Positions 1 to 9,003 of a stretch of DNA of 64,000 bases are shown piece by piece. Position 1 is the first letter of the stretch; every line of letters starts with the position of its first letter. A model generated the notes under the pieces. The model was not told the DNA's origin. It ran no database searches and saw nothing but the letters and a program-made list of their open reading frames with translations. Made by a program: the position numbers and the translations under genes. The stretch comes from Hydrogenophaga taeniospiralis CCUG 15921 (GTDB lineage Bacteria > Pseudomonadota > Gammaproteobacteria > Burkholderiales > Burkholderiaceae_C), in assembly GCF_001592305.1 (NCBI RefSeq), contig NZ_BCWR01000021.1:1-64000 (forward strand), given 5' to 3'.

Positions 1-144
1 TCCATGTACGACAACATCGACACGCTCTACGCCGCCCACAACGCGGCCAAGGCCATCAAGCGTGAGAACGCCATCAAGGGCATGCCCGTGCCGCTGCACC
101 CCGGCGCCGAGCGCTATTACAAGGAAGTCGGTCTGATCAAGTAA
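1..144 (+). CDS. TAXI-family TRAP transporter solute-binding subunit, C-terminal fragment
   Basis: This is the last 47 codons of a gene that begins before the window. The fragment contains AAKAIKRENAIKGMPVPLHP followed by GAERYYKEVGLIK and a TAA stop. An ending of the type PLHPGAxRYYKExGL is typical of periplasmic TAXI-type TRAP receptors, which capture a small carboxylated solute for the membrane permease. The fused permease begins 48 bases downstream on the same strand, which supports the call. The substrate cannot be read from this fragment, and any signal peptide lies outside the window. Confidence 0.85.
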   Translation, partial: SMYDNIDTLYAAHNAAKAIKRENAIKGMPVPLHPGAERYYKEVGLIK

Positions 145-192
145 CGCCCAGGGCAGACCCCAGGCTCATCCCTTTCGACCATCGAGAATTCC

Positions 193-2226
193 ATGTCAAA
201 CCAAAGTTCCAGCGAGACCCCGACCAGCCCGCTGCGCGGCGCCATCTTCTGGGTCGCGATTGCCTTCTCGGCCTACCAGCTCTGGATGGCCTCGTTTCAC
301 CCGCTCTCCAGCCAGGTGATCCGCTCCATCCACGTCGGCTTTGTGCTGCTGATGATCTTCGCGCTGTTCCCGCCCATGGACGGGCGCTCGGGCGCCTGGC
401 GGGCGCTGGGCTGGCTGCTGGGCCTGGCGGGTTTCGCCACCGGGCTGTACCAGTGGGTTTTCGAGGCCGACCTGACGCTGCGCGCCGGCGAGCTCACCCA
501 GGCCGACTGGGTGGTGGGCGTGCTGCTGATCACGCTGGTGTTCGAGGCCGCGCGGCGCGTCATGGGATGGGGCCTGCCACTGGTGTGTCTGACGTTCCTG
601 CTCTACGCCCTGTTTGGCCAGCACCTGCCGGGCGCGCTGGCCCACCGCGGCTACGGCATGGACCAGGTAGTAAGCACACTGGGCTTCGGCACCGAAGGCC
701 TGTACGGCACGCCCACCTACGTGTCGTCCACCTACATCTTCCTGTTCATTCTGTTTGGCGCCTTCCTGGAACAGGCCGGCATGATCGGCCTGTTCAACGA
801 CTTCGCCATGGGCACCGTGGGCCACACACGCGGCGGCCCGGCCAAGGTGTCGGTGATCTCATCGGGCCTGATGGGCACCATCAACGGTTCGGGCGTGGCC
901 AACGTGGTCACCACCGGGCAGTTCACCATTCCCCTCATGAAGCGCTTCGGCTACAGCCCGGCCTTTGCCGGTGGCGTGGAAGCCACCGCCAGCATGGGCG
1001 GGCAGATCATGCCGCCGGTGATGGGGGCGGTGGCCTTCATCATGGCCGAAACCATCAACGTGCCCTACATCGACATCGTCAAGGCGGCGCTGATCCCGGC
1101 CATCCTGTATTTCGTCACCGCGTTCTGGATGGTGCATCTGGAAGCGGGGCGCAAGGGCCTGATGGGCCTGCCCAAGGACGAATGCCCCAACCCCTGGGCG
1201 GCGGTGCGCGAGCGCTGGTACCTGCTGCTGCCGCTGATGGGGCTGGTGGCCCTGCTCTTCTCGGGCTACACGCCGCTGTTCTCCGGCACGGTGGGCCTGG
1301 GCCTGACGGCGATCCTGATCTTTGGCGCGGCGGTGATCAGCGGCGTCAAGCCCATCGCCCTGCGAGGTCTGGCCTGGGTGCTGCTGGGCTTTGCCTGTGC
1401 CGGGTTCTTCCAGTTCGGTGTGGGTGTGTTCTTTGTGATCACGGCCCTGCTGGTGGCAATGACCTTTGTTCTGCGCACCGGAGGCGACGCGCGCGCGCTG
1501 GCGGTGAAGGCGCTGGTGGACGGCGCGCGCCACGCGCTGCCGGTGGCGATCGCCTGCGCCCTGGTGGGTGTGATCATCGGCGTGATCAACCTCACCGGCG
1601 TGGCCGCCGAGCTGGGTGGCTACATCATCGCCATCGGCCGCGACAGCCTGTTCCTGGCGCTGCTGCTGACCATGGTCACCTGCCTGGTGCTGGGCATGGG
1701 CATTCCCACCATCCCCAACTACATCATCACCAGCTCGCTGGCCGCGCCCGTGCTGCTGGAGCTGGGCGTGCCGCTGATCGTCTCGCACATGTTCGTGTTC
1801 TATTTCGGCATCATGGCCGACCTCACGCCGCCGGTGGCGCTGGCCTGCTTCGCGGCGGCACCCATTGCGCGCGAAAGCGGCCTGAAGATCAGCGTGCAGG
1901 CGATCCGTGTCGCCATCGCCGGCTTCATCGTGCCCTTCATGGCGGTCTACAGCCCGGCGCTCATGCTGCAAAGCGGCGACTGGATGGACACCACCTGGAT
2001 CGTGTTCAAGGCGCTGGTGGCCATCGCCATGTGGGGCGCGGGCGCCATCGGCTACCTGGCGGGCCCGCTGAACTGGGTCGAGCGCGCCTTGGCCATCGTG
2101 GCGGCCAGTTTCCTCATCGTGGCGCTGCCGCTGACCGACGAAATCGGTCTGGGCGCGGTGGCCGCGTTCGTTGCCTGGCACCTCTGGCGCACGCGCCAAC
2201 GGCGCGCCATGGCCACGGCACGCTGA
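193..2226 (+). CDS. TRAP transporter permease, 4TM/12TM fusion (TAXI type)
   Basis: This 677-residue inner-membrane protein combines the small (DctQ-like) and large (DctM-like) TRAP subunits. Hydrophobic segments run from about residue 14 to the end. The large-subunit signature appears as SGVANVVTTGQFTIPLMKR near residues 235-255. A second conserved stretch, GMGIPTIPNYIITSS, lies near residues 500-515. Length and fusion are usual for TAXI systems, which use an ion gradient to import a solute delivered by the upstream binding protein. A DUF1850 gene follows 14 bases after the stop, a common companion. The substrate is unknown. Confidence 0.93.
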   Translation: MSNQSSSETPTSPLRGAIFWVAIAFSAYQLWMASFHPLSSQVIRSIHVGFVLLMIFALFPPMDGRSGAWRALGWLLGLAGFATGLYQWVFEADLTLRAGELTQADWVVGVLLITLVFEAARRVMGWGLPLVCLTFLLYALFGQHLPGALAHRGYGMDQVVSTLGFGTEGLYGTPTYVSSTYIFLFILFGAFLEQAGMIGLFNDFAMGTVGHTRGGPAKVSVISSGLMGTINGSGVANVVTTGQFTIPLMKRFGYSPAFAGGVEATASMGGQIMPPVMGAVAFIMAETINVPYIDIVKAALIPAILYFVTAFWMVHLEAGRKGLMGLPKDECPNPWAAVRERWYLLLPLMGLVALLFSGYTPLFSGTVGLGLTAILIFGAAVISGVKPIALRGLAWVLLGFACAGFFQFGVGVFFVITALLVAMTFVLRTGGDARALAVKALVDGARHALPVAIACALVGVIIGVINLTGVAAELGGYIIAIGRDSLFLALLLTMVTCLVLGMGIPTIPNYIITSSLAAPVLLELGVPLIVSHMFVFYFGIMADLTPPVALACFAAAPIARESGLKISVQAIRVAIAGFIVPFMAVYSPALMLQSGDWMDTTWIVFKALVAIAMWGAGAIGYLAGPLNWVERALAIVAASFLIVALPLTDEIGLGAVAAFVAWHLWRTRQRRAMATAR

Positions 2227-2240
2227 CCCGGCCCCGCACC

Positions 2241-2684
2241 ATGGCGTTGCTCGGGGTGTGTCTGGCGCTGGCGGCATCGAGCGCGCCACCGGTGTTCGTG
2301 CCGGTGCAGAGCTTCACGCTGGCCTGGACCCACTCCATCGAGAAGGTCCGCTGGGAAGAAGACTACGCCGTGGCCCCGGGCGCCACACCCGGGGCCGCAC
2401 CGGTGCTGCAGGCGCTGGCCGCGCGCGTGCGCGGTTCGGCCGCCGGCATGGAACCGCCCGACGACGCGCGCCTGGTGAACGGCTGGTACAGCTACACGCC
2501 GCAGATTCGGGCGCCGCGCGAACTGCGCCTGACCCGCTCCGAATTCACGCCCGACTACAGCTGGTGCCACAACGGCCAGTGCCAACCGCTGTCGCACTGG
2601 ATCGCCTCGGACGGCGGCGTCACGCTGCTGACGGCCTGCCGCGAACCCGGCCTTCGCAACCCTCCCGCTATGCTCCCCCGGTGA
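2241..2684 (+). CDS. DUF1850 domain-containing protein
   Basis: The predicted protein has 147 residues from the ATG that follows the permease stop. It opens with a hydrophobic stretch (MALLGVCLALAASSAPP) that looks like a short signal peptide or membrane anchor. The DUF1850 hallmarks follow: TLAWTHSIEKVRWEEDY near residues 26-42 and NGWYSYTP in the middle. DUF1850 genes are regularly found next to TAXI-TRAP genes, so an accessory role in that transporter is likely, but the biochemical function is not known. Its stop overlaps the GTG start of the next gene by four bases, which suggests translational coupling. Confidence 0.82.
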   Translation: MALLGVCLALAASSAPPVFVPVQSFTLAWTHSIEKVRWEEDYAVAPGATPGAAPVLQALAARVRGSAAGMEPPDDARLVNGWYSYTPQIRAPRELRLTRSEFTPDYSWCHNGQCQPLSHWIASDGGVTLLTACREPGLRNPPAMLPR

Positions 2685-3586
2685 ACTTCGCCCAACTCCT
2701 CTTCCCCGACTTCTCGCTCATCCTCTGCGGCTACCTGGTCTGCCGCTTCACGGCACTCAACCGCAAGGTGTGGGAACAGGTGGAAAGCCTGGTTTATTTC
2801 TTCCTGTTCCCGGTGCTGCTGTTTCACTCCATCGTGAAAAGCCCGCTCGATCTGTCGGCCGCGTCCAGCCTCATGGGCGCGGGCCTGGCGCTGGGGGTGG
2901 GCGGCATCGCGCTGGCGTATTCGCTGCCGCACTGGCCCTGGCTCGGGAAAAAGATCGACGTGCGTCTGCACGCGGCCAGCGCCCAGGTCGGGTTCCGCTT
3001 CAACTCCTTCATCGCGCTGGCGCTGGCCGAAAAGCTGGCCGGGCCGCCCAGCCTGCTCATGATCGCGGTGCTCATCGGTGTGTGCGTGCCCCTGTTCAAC
3101 GTGGGCGCGGTCTGGCCCATGGCCCGCCACGCCAACAAGGGGTTCGTGCGCGAGCTGCTGCGCAACCCGCTGATCATCGGCACCGCCAGCGGCCTCATCG
3201 CCAACCTGCTGGGCTTTTCCATGCCGGTCTGGCTGGAACCCACCGTCAACCGCATCGGCCAGGCCTCGCTGGCGCTGGGCCTCATGGCCGCGGGTGCCGG
3301 CATGCAGTTCGGCAGCCTGGCGTCGGCCAAGACCCTGGGCGCCCTGGTGCTGGCGGTGAAACACCTGGGCATGCCGCTGATGGCCTTCGGTCTGGCCCGG
3401 CTGTTCCGGCTGGATGCCACGCAAACCACCATCCTGCTCATGTTTTCGGCCGTGCCCACCGCATCGAGCTGCTACGTGCTGGCCGCACGCATGGGCTACA
3501 ACGGCCCGTACGTGGCCGGGCTGGTCACGCTCTCCACGCTGCTGGGCATGGTGAGCCTGCCCCTGGCGCTGGGCCTGCTGAACTGA
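2681..3586 (+). CDS. AEC family transporter (auxin efflux carrier family)
   Basis: The product is a 301-residue integral membrane protein with a GTG start inside the GTGA overlap with the DUF1850 gene. It begins VNFAQLLFPDFSLILCGYLV and has about ten hydrophobic segments. The C-terminal half carries FSAVPTASSCYVLAARMGYN, the PTA-S motif expected in AEC/BART proteins. Members export or import small organic acids such as malate or malonate. The overlap with the TRAP cassette suggests co-transcription and perhaps a related substrate, which is inference. The alternative of an upstream start is unlikely because that region encodes DUF1850 in another frame. Confidence 0.9.
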   Translation: MNFAQLLFPDFSLILCGYLVCRFTALNRKVWEQVESLVYFFLFPVLLFHSIVKSPLDLSAASSLMGAGLALGVGGIALAYSLPHWPWLGKKIDVRLHAASAQVGFRFNSFIALALAEKLAGPPSLLMIAVLIGVCVPLFNVGAVWPMARHANKGFVRELLRNPLIIGTASGLIANLLGFSMPVWLEPTVNRIGQASLALGLMAAGAGMQFGSLASAKTLGALVLAVKHLGMPLMAFGLARLFRLDATQTTILLMFSAVPTASSCYVLAARMGYNGPYVAGLVTLSTLLGMVSLPLALGLLN

Positions 3587-3652
3587 GGTGCGAGCCCACT
3601 CCAGCGTTGGCGGCGCGCCACTGACCCGACCGGGCGCGAGCGGGCGTTGTGG

Positions 3653-3658
3653 CAAAAT
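3653..3658 (+). promoter_or_regulatory. possible extended -10 element upstream of the polysaccharide locus
   Basis: TGGCAAAAT sits in the GC-rich gap before ugd; CAAAAT matches four of six -10 consensus bases and is preceded by a TG one base upstream. No convincing -35 box is present. If real, transcription would begin about 30 bases before the hairpin at 3694. Sequence evidence only, and weak. Confidence 0.25.
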
Positions 3659-3693
3659 TAGCCGGTTTGTAGCACTGGAGCGGCCTGCCCCAG

Positions 3694-3728
3694 CCCCGTG
3701 TCGTCATCGCAGCACGGGGTGTTTTTTT
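3694..3728 (+). terminator. Rho-independent terminator or attenuator hairpin before ugd
   Basis: CCCCGTG (3694-3700) and CACGGGG (3713-3719) form a perfect 7-bp stem with a 12-base loop, followed by TGTTTTTTT. This is a canonical intrinsic terminator on the + strand. It lies 108 bases after the AEC carrier stop and 142 bases before the ugd start. It could end the transporter operon, or act as an attenuator if a promoter lies between 3587 and 3694. The rest of the 283-base gap shows no gene. Confidence 0.75.
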
Positions 3729-3869
3729 GCACCATCGGGCTGCCCTGGCGCATCCAGCCCTCCCCATGTTCGACACGTGGCCTCGATGGCACGGAGCGTC
3801 AGCGCTGCGCATGCCGATGCAACACTTTTCTCACCGCCCGTTGCGCTGCGGTGATTCAGGGACTCGTTT

Positions 3870-5036
3870 ATGAAGATCGCGGTCGCAGGCACCGGTTACG
3901 TTGGACTTTCAAACGCGGTTCTGCTCGCGCAGAACCACGAGGTGGTCGCGCTGGACATCCTTGCGGACAAGGTCCGCATGATCAACGACCGGCAGAGCCC
4001 GATCGCCGACGCCGAAATCGAGGACTTCCTGGCGCACCAGCCGCTGAACCTGCGGGCCACGCTGGACAAGCACGAGGCCTACGCCGGCGCCAACTTCGTC
4101 ATCATCGCGACCCCCACCGACTACGACGCCGAGACCAACTACTTCAACACCGGTTCGGTCGAGGCGGTGATCCGCGACGTGATGGGCATCAACCCGGACG
4201 CCGTGATGGTGATCAAGTCCACGGTGCCGGTGGGCTACACGGCGCGCATCAGCGCCGAACTGGGCTGCCGCAACCTGATGTTCTCGCCCGAGTTCCTGCG
4301 CGAAGGCAAGGCGCTGCACGACAACCTCTACCCCTCCCGCATCATCGTCGGTGAGCGCTCGGCGCGGGCCGAGGTGTTTGCCGGCCTGCTCCAGCAAGGC
4401 GCGCGCAAGAAGGACGTCAAGGTCCTGTTCGTGGACTCCACCGAAGCCGAAGCCGTCAAGCTCTTCTCGAACACCTACCTGGCGATGCGGGTGGCCTATT
4501 TCAACGAGCTCGACACCTACGCGGCCACGCACAACCTGGACTCGCGCCAGATCATCGAAGGCGTCGGGCTCGACCCCCGCATCGGCAACCACTACAACAA
4601 CCCGTCGTTCGGCTACGGCGGCTACTGCCTGCCCAAGGACACCAAGCAGATGCTGGCCAACTACCGGGAAGTGCCGCAGAACCTGATCCAGGCGATCGTG
4701 CAGTCGAACACCACGCGCAAGGACTTCATCGCCGAAAGCATCCTGCGCAAGCAACCCAAGACGGTGGGCGTGTACCGCCTGATCATGAAGGCCGGCTCCG
4801 ACAATTTCCGCTCGTCGAGCATCCAGGGCATCATGAAACGCCTCAAGGCCAAAGGCGTGCACGTCATCATTTACGAGCCCGGGCTGAGCGAACCCGAGTT
4901 CTTCCGCTCGCCCATCGTCAACGACCTCGACACATTCAAGCGCGAGGCGGACGTCATCATCAGCAACCGCATGACCGAATCCCTCGCCGACGTGCGGGAC
5001 AAGGTCTACACGCGCGACCTGTTCGGCAGCGACTGA
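3870..5036 (+). CDS. ugd: UDP-glucose 6-dehydrogenase
   Basis: The enzyme (388 residues, the same size as E. coli Ugd) oxidises UDP-glucose to UDP-glucuronate with two NAD+ in the cytoplasm. The N-terminal Rossmann motif GTGYVGLSNAVLLAQ covers residues 7-21. The catalytic cysteine lies in FGYGGYCLPKDTKQ (Cys253), and KSTVPVGYT (residues 116-124) is also typical. UDP-glucuronate feeds acidic polysaccharides or other UDP-sugars. It is the first gene of the polysaccharide locus, preceded by a gap with an intrinsic terminator or attenuator. A related GDP-mannose dehydrogenase is less likely, because length and motif spacing follow the short Ugd type. Confidence 0.93.
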   Translation: MKIAVAGTGYVGLSNAVLLAQNHEVVALDILADKVRMINDRQSPIADAEIEDFLAHQPLNLRATLDKHEAYAGANFVIIATPTDYDAETNYFNTGSVEAVIRDVMGINPDAVMVIKSTVPVGYTARISAELGCRNLMFSPEFLREGKALHDNLYPSRIIVGERSARAEVFAGLLQQGARKKDVKVLFVDSTEAEAVKLFSNTYLAMRVAYFNELDTYAATHNLDSRQIIEGVGLDPRIGNHYNNPSFGYGGYCLPKDTKQMLANYREVPQNLIQAIVQSNTTRKDFIAESILRKQPKTVGVYRLIMKAGSDNFRSSSIQGIMKRLKAKGVHVIIYEPGLSEPEFFRSPIVNDLDTFKREADVIISNRMTESLADVRDKVYTRDLFGSD

Positions 5037-5099
5037 CCCCTCGGTCCCTGCCCTCTCCCACTTCCTCCGCCCCGCTTCAACCCCGTTCCCGGCCACGCC

Positions 5100-6902
5100 A
5101 TGAAACCTGCATCCACCCTGTCATTGACCGTGATCTGCGCCAGCCTGATTCTGGCTGGCTGCGCCAGTTCGGGCTCGTCCGCCCCCGGTGTGGCCAACCC
5201 CTTCAGCACCGACGGCAGCAGCAGCCTGGCCAGCATCAAGGTCAACACCATGCGGGTGTTCGGTGACAGCTACTCGGACCCGAATTTCACCAGCTCCATC
5301 GGCACCATCAACTGGGGCCAGCAGTTGCAGGCGCGCGGCACGGTGGCCCGGTCGAGCATCTATGCCATCGGTGGCGCGCGGGCGCAGTCAGGCGAATTGC
5401 GGGCCTTCGACCAGCAGATCAACAAGGCGCTCAACAGCGGCAATCCCATCGTCGACCGCGATCTGACAGTGGTCTACCTGGGGCACAACGACATCGGGCG
5501 CACAGGCAGCCCCGATGGTCTGGTCCGCTCCACCACCGGCTACAAGGCTGGCGTGGACCGCCTGGTCAAGGCGGGTGCCGCCAACGAGAACCGCCGCCTG
5601 TTCGTCACCCAGCTGCACGCCTGGGGCCGGGGCCCTGGCGTGTCGGACGGCGTCGATCACCAGGTCCGCGCCTGGAACACCATGCTCGCCGGCATTGCCA
5701 ACAGCCATCCCAACATCATTGCGGTGGACATGTACACGGCGTTCGAGCGCGTCTTTCAGGACCCGCAGAAGTACGGCTTCACCAACGTCACCACCGCCGA
5801 CCGCTCGCGCTCGTCCATCGACGCGCTCTACCACGATGCCACCCACTTCGGCAACCGTGGCCAGGAGATCATCACGCGGGTGTACCAGCACTACCTGAGC
5901 CGGGGCTGGGACTGGGCCAACAGCGTGAGCGCCGGCGCCGGCGCGGCTGAGCAGCTCAACAAGGACATCGACCAGGGCACGCTCGTGCTGAGCATGGCCG
6001 GGCAGAAACGGCTGCAACCGGGTTTCCGTCTGGTGGCGCTGGGCATGGACCAGAACAAGCCATTCAGCTTCAAGCCGCTCAACGGCAAGGTGTTCCAGCC
6101 CTTCGCTTCGACCCGGCAGCAGGAGCTGCAGCAATCCCCGAGGGGCCTGGCCCTGGACATGAACCTGGGCTCCGAGGACAACCCGAGCAACAGCCGGCTG
6201 GGCGTGGCCGTGTTCCAGCACGAGCAGCCCAAAGTGCTGGAAACGGCGGCCCAGCGCAATTCCCGCCGCTTCACCTCGGACGCCGTGTCGCTGTACTGGC
6301 ACAAGCCGGTGTCGGGCTTCCTGCTGAGCAGCCAGCTCTCGCACATGGCCCTGAATTTCAACAGCTATGCCCAGGACAGCATGGTCAACCTGACGCTGGA
6401 AAACACCAGCAAGGGTGACACCTGGTCGCTGGAGAACAAGCTGCGTTACCCGCTGCGCAGTGGTGCCATGAACGTGACGCCCTGGCTGTCGCTGACCAGC
6501 CAGTCGCACAGCATGGACCCCGCGCTGACCCGGACCCTCTACACCACCGACGTGCTGTTCAGCTCTTCGCGCATGAACGAGCTGCTCTCGGGCCTGGGCC
6601 TGGACATTCAGGCCGACCCGATCTCCCTCGCCGGCAACAAGCAGCTGCGCCTGGGTGGCAGCCTCTACCACGTGCAAAGCCTGCACCGCGACTCGGTCAT
6701 GGTGTCGATGCAGGAAGCGGGTAGCCCGGGCGTGGTGCAGCGCGAGCTGTTCCCCTCCGCCAAGATCAGCCGCACCCAGCTGGGCCTGCAAGCCGCGCTG
6801 GATGTGGCGAAGAACGTGCGTTTCAGCGCCACCTACGGCACCCAGCTGCAAGACGTCAAGAACACTTCGAGCCTGCTGCTGCTGGCCAACATCCAGTACT
6901 GA
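5100..6902 (+). CDS. lipoprotein-type GDSL/SGNH esterase autotransporter
   Basis: The protein has 600 residues. The N-terminus has a lipobox (LILAGC, lipidated Cys21) rather than a standard signal peptidase I site. Residues 50-280 form an SGNH hydrolase: GDSY with Ser57, GGARA at 91-95, GHND at 128-131, and the DxxH pair Asp246/His249. From about residue 290 onward, alternating amphipathic strands end in LLLLANIQY, with a terminal tyrosine as in outer-membrane beta-barrels. The architecture is that of EstA-like esterase autotransporters, so the passenger should face the outside of the outer membrane. Lipidated autotransporters are a minority. Placement after ugd suggests surface glycan or lipid ester trimming, which is inference. 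Confidence 0.82.
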   Translation: MKPASTLSLTVICASLILAGCASSGSSAPGVANPFSTDGSSSLASIKVNTMRVFGDSYSDPNFTSSIGTINWGQQLQARGTVARSSIYAIGGARAQSGELRAFDQQINKALNSGNPIVDRDLTVVYLGHNDIGRTGSPDGLVRSTTGYKAGVDRLVKAGAANENRRLFVTQLHAWGRGPGVSDGVDHQVRAWNTMLAGIANSHPNIIAVDMYTAFERVFQDPQKYGFTNVTTADRSRSSIDALYHDATHFGNRGQEIITRVYQHYLSRGWDWANSVSAGAGAAEQLNKDIDQGTLVLSMAGQKRLQPGFRLVALGMDQNKPFSFKPLNGKVFQPFASTRQQELQQSPRGLALDMNLGSEDNPSNSRLGVAVFQHEQPKVLETAAQRNSRRFTSDAVSLYWHKPVSGFLLSSQLSHMALNFNSYAQDSMVNLTLENTSKGDTWSLENKLRYPLRSGAMNVTPWLSLTSQSHSMDPALTRTLYTTDVLFSSSRMNELLSGLGLDIQADPISLAGNKQLRLGGSLYHVQSLHRDSVMVSMQEAGSPGVVQRELFPSAKISRTQLGLQAALDVAKNVRFSATYGTQLQDVKNTSSLLLLANIQY

Positions 6903-6913
6903 TCACGCCATTC

Positions 6914-7981
6914 ATGAAAATCCTGTACGTCGCCGGACGCGAAGAGGCCTATTCACGCACCCGCATCGTTCTCAGCGCCCTGCGACAAAACGGCTACGAG
7001 GTCGTGGCCTGCCTGCCGCCCGACAAGTCGTTCAAGCACTACCCCCGCCTGCTGCTGCAGACACTGCTGAAAGCCCCCAGTTGCGATCTGGTGCTGGTCG
7101 GCTTCTACGGCCAGTTGCTGACCCCGCTGATCCGCTTGCTGACCTGGAAGCCGATCGTGTTTGACATGTACATCACGACCTACGACACCATGGTGTTCGA
7201 CCGTGAGAAGGCCGCGCCGGGTTCGTTGAAGGCACGCATCTACGGCCTGAGCGACTGGCTGTCCTACAAGGCCGCCAGCCTCTCCATCCTGGACAGCCAC
7301 CACGTGATCGGGCATTTCGGCCGCATCATCCACACCGAAACCAGCAAGTTCAGGCGCCTGTTCCTGGCGGTGGACGATGCGGTCATCCGCCCCGGCCCGG
7401 CACGCGGGCCTGATGGTCGCTTCCTGGTCCACTTCCATGGTGAGTACATCCCGTTCCACGGCGTCCGGCACATCCTGAAAGCCGCCAAGCTGCTGGAAGA
7501 CCAGAACGTCTCGTTCCAGATCGTGGGCAAGGGCATCACCTACGACGAAAACATGCGGCTCGCGCAAGAACTGGACCTGAAAAACGTCAGCTTCCACGCG
7601 CCGGTGCCCTACGCCGAACTCACGCGCTTCATGGCACGCGCCGATGTCTGCCTCGGCATCTTTGGCGACAACGCACGGGCCGACCTGGTGCTGACCAACA
7701 AGGTGATCGAGGCCATCGGCGTGGGCAAACCGCTCATCACCCGGCGCAATGCGCCGGTGCAGGAACTGCTCAAGCACGAAGAGAGCGTCTACCTGGTGGA
7801 CCCGGCCAATCCTCAGGCCCTGGCCGACGCGATCCTGCGGCTCAAGAACGACGATGCGCTGCGCGAGAAGATCGCGCGCAACGGGCACGCGATCTTCCAG
7901 CGGTTCTGCACCATCAAGAACTTCGGCGCCGAGCTCAAGGCGCTGCTGGACGGTGTGATGGGTCGCCAACCCGCGCCCTAG
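6914..7981 (+). CDS. glycosyltransferase family 4-like protein
   Basis: This 355-residue cytoplasmic or membrane-associated transferase begins MKILYVAGREEAYSRTRIVL, eleven bases after the autotransporter stop. The C-terminal half has the GT4 donor-binding pattern: LVHFHGEYIPFHGVRHILKA, an IVGKG turn, and VLTNKVIEAIGVGKPLITR, where the Glu of KVIEAI is the expected donor-ribose ligand. The family uses nucleotide-activated sugars with retention of configuration. Neighbours are other glycan genes. Acceptor and donor cannot be told from sequence. The hydrophobic stretch near residues 45-65 may mediate membrane association. Confidence 0.85.
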   Translation: MKILYVAGREEAYSRTRIVLSALRQNGYEVVACLPPDKSFKHYPRLLLQTLLKAPSCDLVLVGFYGQLLTPLIRLLTWKPIVFDMYITTYDTMVFDREKAAPGSLKARIYGLSDWLSYKAASLSILDSHHVIGHFGRIIHTETSKFRRLFLAVDDAVIRPGPARGPDGRFLVHFHGEYIPFHGVRHILKAAKLLEDQNVSFQIVGKGITYDENMRLAQELDLKNVSFHAPVPYAELTRFMARADVCLGIFGDNARADLVLTNKVIEAIGVGKPLITRRNAPVQELLKHEESVYLVDPANPQALADAILRLKNDDALREKIARNGHAIFQRFCTIKNFGAELKALLDGVMGRQPAP

Positions 7982-8057
7982 ACACGGCAGGGCGCGCCCA
8001 CGATCCCTCGCGGCGCCACTTCCGGTCGATTCAACTCTTTTTTCCGCACCGCTCCCC

Positions 8058-8987
8058 ATGACGCCTCGCAAGCTGCTCAAGCCCATGGCCTACGGCCTGG
8101 TCGCTCTGGCGTTCTACTACTTCCTGAGTGAGCTCTACAACCGGCTCGCCGACATCCCGCCGCTCCACTGGGACGCCTATGGCGTGCTGGCCGCGCTCGC
8201 CTCGGTGCTGGGCGTGGCCACCACCATCGCCATCAACGGCTACATGTGGCGCGCACTGCTGCTCGACCAGGGCGTCGCGCCCGCCTTGCCCAAAGCCATG
8301 CAGATCATCGCGATCGCACAGTTCGGCAAGTACCTGCCGGGCAATGTGGGCCACTTCGCTGGGCGTGCGGCGCTGGGCAGCAACGTGGGCATTCCCGTGG
8401 CCGTGACCTTGAGCACGATCATGGTGGAAACCATGTGGAACCTGGCGGTCGGCGCGGGTTTTGCCGCGCTCACCCTGCTGCTTTTTTCGCGAGAGCTGCT
8501 GCCGATGCTGCCGTACTCGCTCGGCCCGCTCGGGCTGAGCCTGCTCACCGCCGGCCTGCTGGTGGTACCGGCCATCACCCTTCGTCTCTTCAACCGGTTT
8601 TTCCCCGAACTGAGCCGGCGCCTGGGTGGCGGAAAGCCGATCGCCACCACGTCCTTCAAGACCTCCCTCATCGTGGGCGCCGTGGTGCTGCTGGGCTTCC
8701 TCATCCTCGGTGGCGTGCTCAAGCTGCAGGCCATGTGGCTGTTCCACATCGATGCCGGCCACTACCCGACCATGACCATCCTGTTCGCGGCTTCCTGGCT
8801 GATCGGCTACGTGGTTCCGGGCGCACCGGGCGGCGTGGGCGTGCGCGAGGCCATGATGGTGCTGCTGTTCACGCCGGTGGTGGGTGCGGGCGCTGCCGTG
8901 GGTCTGGGAGTGAGCATGCGTCTGGCCACGATGCTGGGCGACAGCCTGGCCTTCGGGCTGGGTCTGATGAGCCGCCGGTTCGTGTGA
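8058..8987 (+). CDS. flippase-like (LPG synthase N-domain, PF03706-type) membrane protein
   Basis: The product is a 309-residue polytopic membrane protein with about eight hydrophobic segments. Conserved PF03706-type stretches are QFGKYLPGNVGHFAGRAAL and, near the end, GAPGGVGVREAMMVLLF. The family corresponds to the membrane domain of lysyl-phosphatidylglycerol synthase (MprF) without the aminoacyl-transfer domain. Stand-alone members are often found in glycan loci, and lipid flipping has been suggested for them. A paralogue lies at 27465-28343 in this window. A role in lipid-linked sugar translocation is inference. Confidence 0.8.
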   Translation: MTPRKLLKPMAYGLVALAFYYFLSELYNRLADIPPLHWDAYGVLAALASVLGVATTIAINGYMWRALLLDQGVAPALPKAMQIIAIAQFGKYLPGNVGHFAGRAALGSNVGIPVAVTLSTIMVETMWNLAVGAGFAALTLLLFSRELLPMLPYSLGPLGLSLLTAGLLVVPAITLRLFNRFFPELSRRLGGGKPIATTSFKTSLIVGAVVLLGFLILGGVLKLQAMWLFHIDAGHYPTMTILFAASWLIGYVVPGAPGGVGVREAMMVLLFTPVVGAGAAVGLGVSMRLATMLGDSLAFGLGLMSRRFV

Positions 8988-9003
8988 CGCCGCGCTGAAC
9001 GCC

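Noticed and set aside
859..2289. A 476-codon - strand open frame opposite the TRAP permease
   Set aside because: Same kind of antisense artefact; the + strand frame has transporter motifs throughout.
3587..3869. JUMPstart/ops element before the polysaccharide genes
   Set aside because: No GGCGGTAGC-like ops core was found in the gap.
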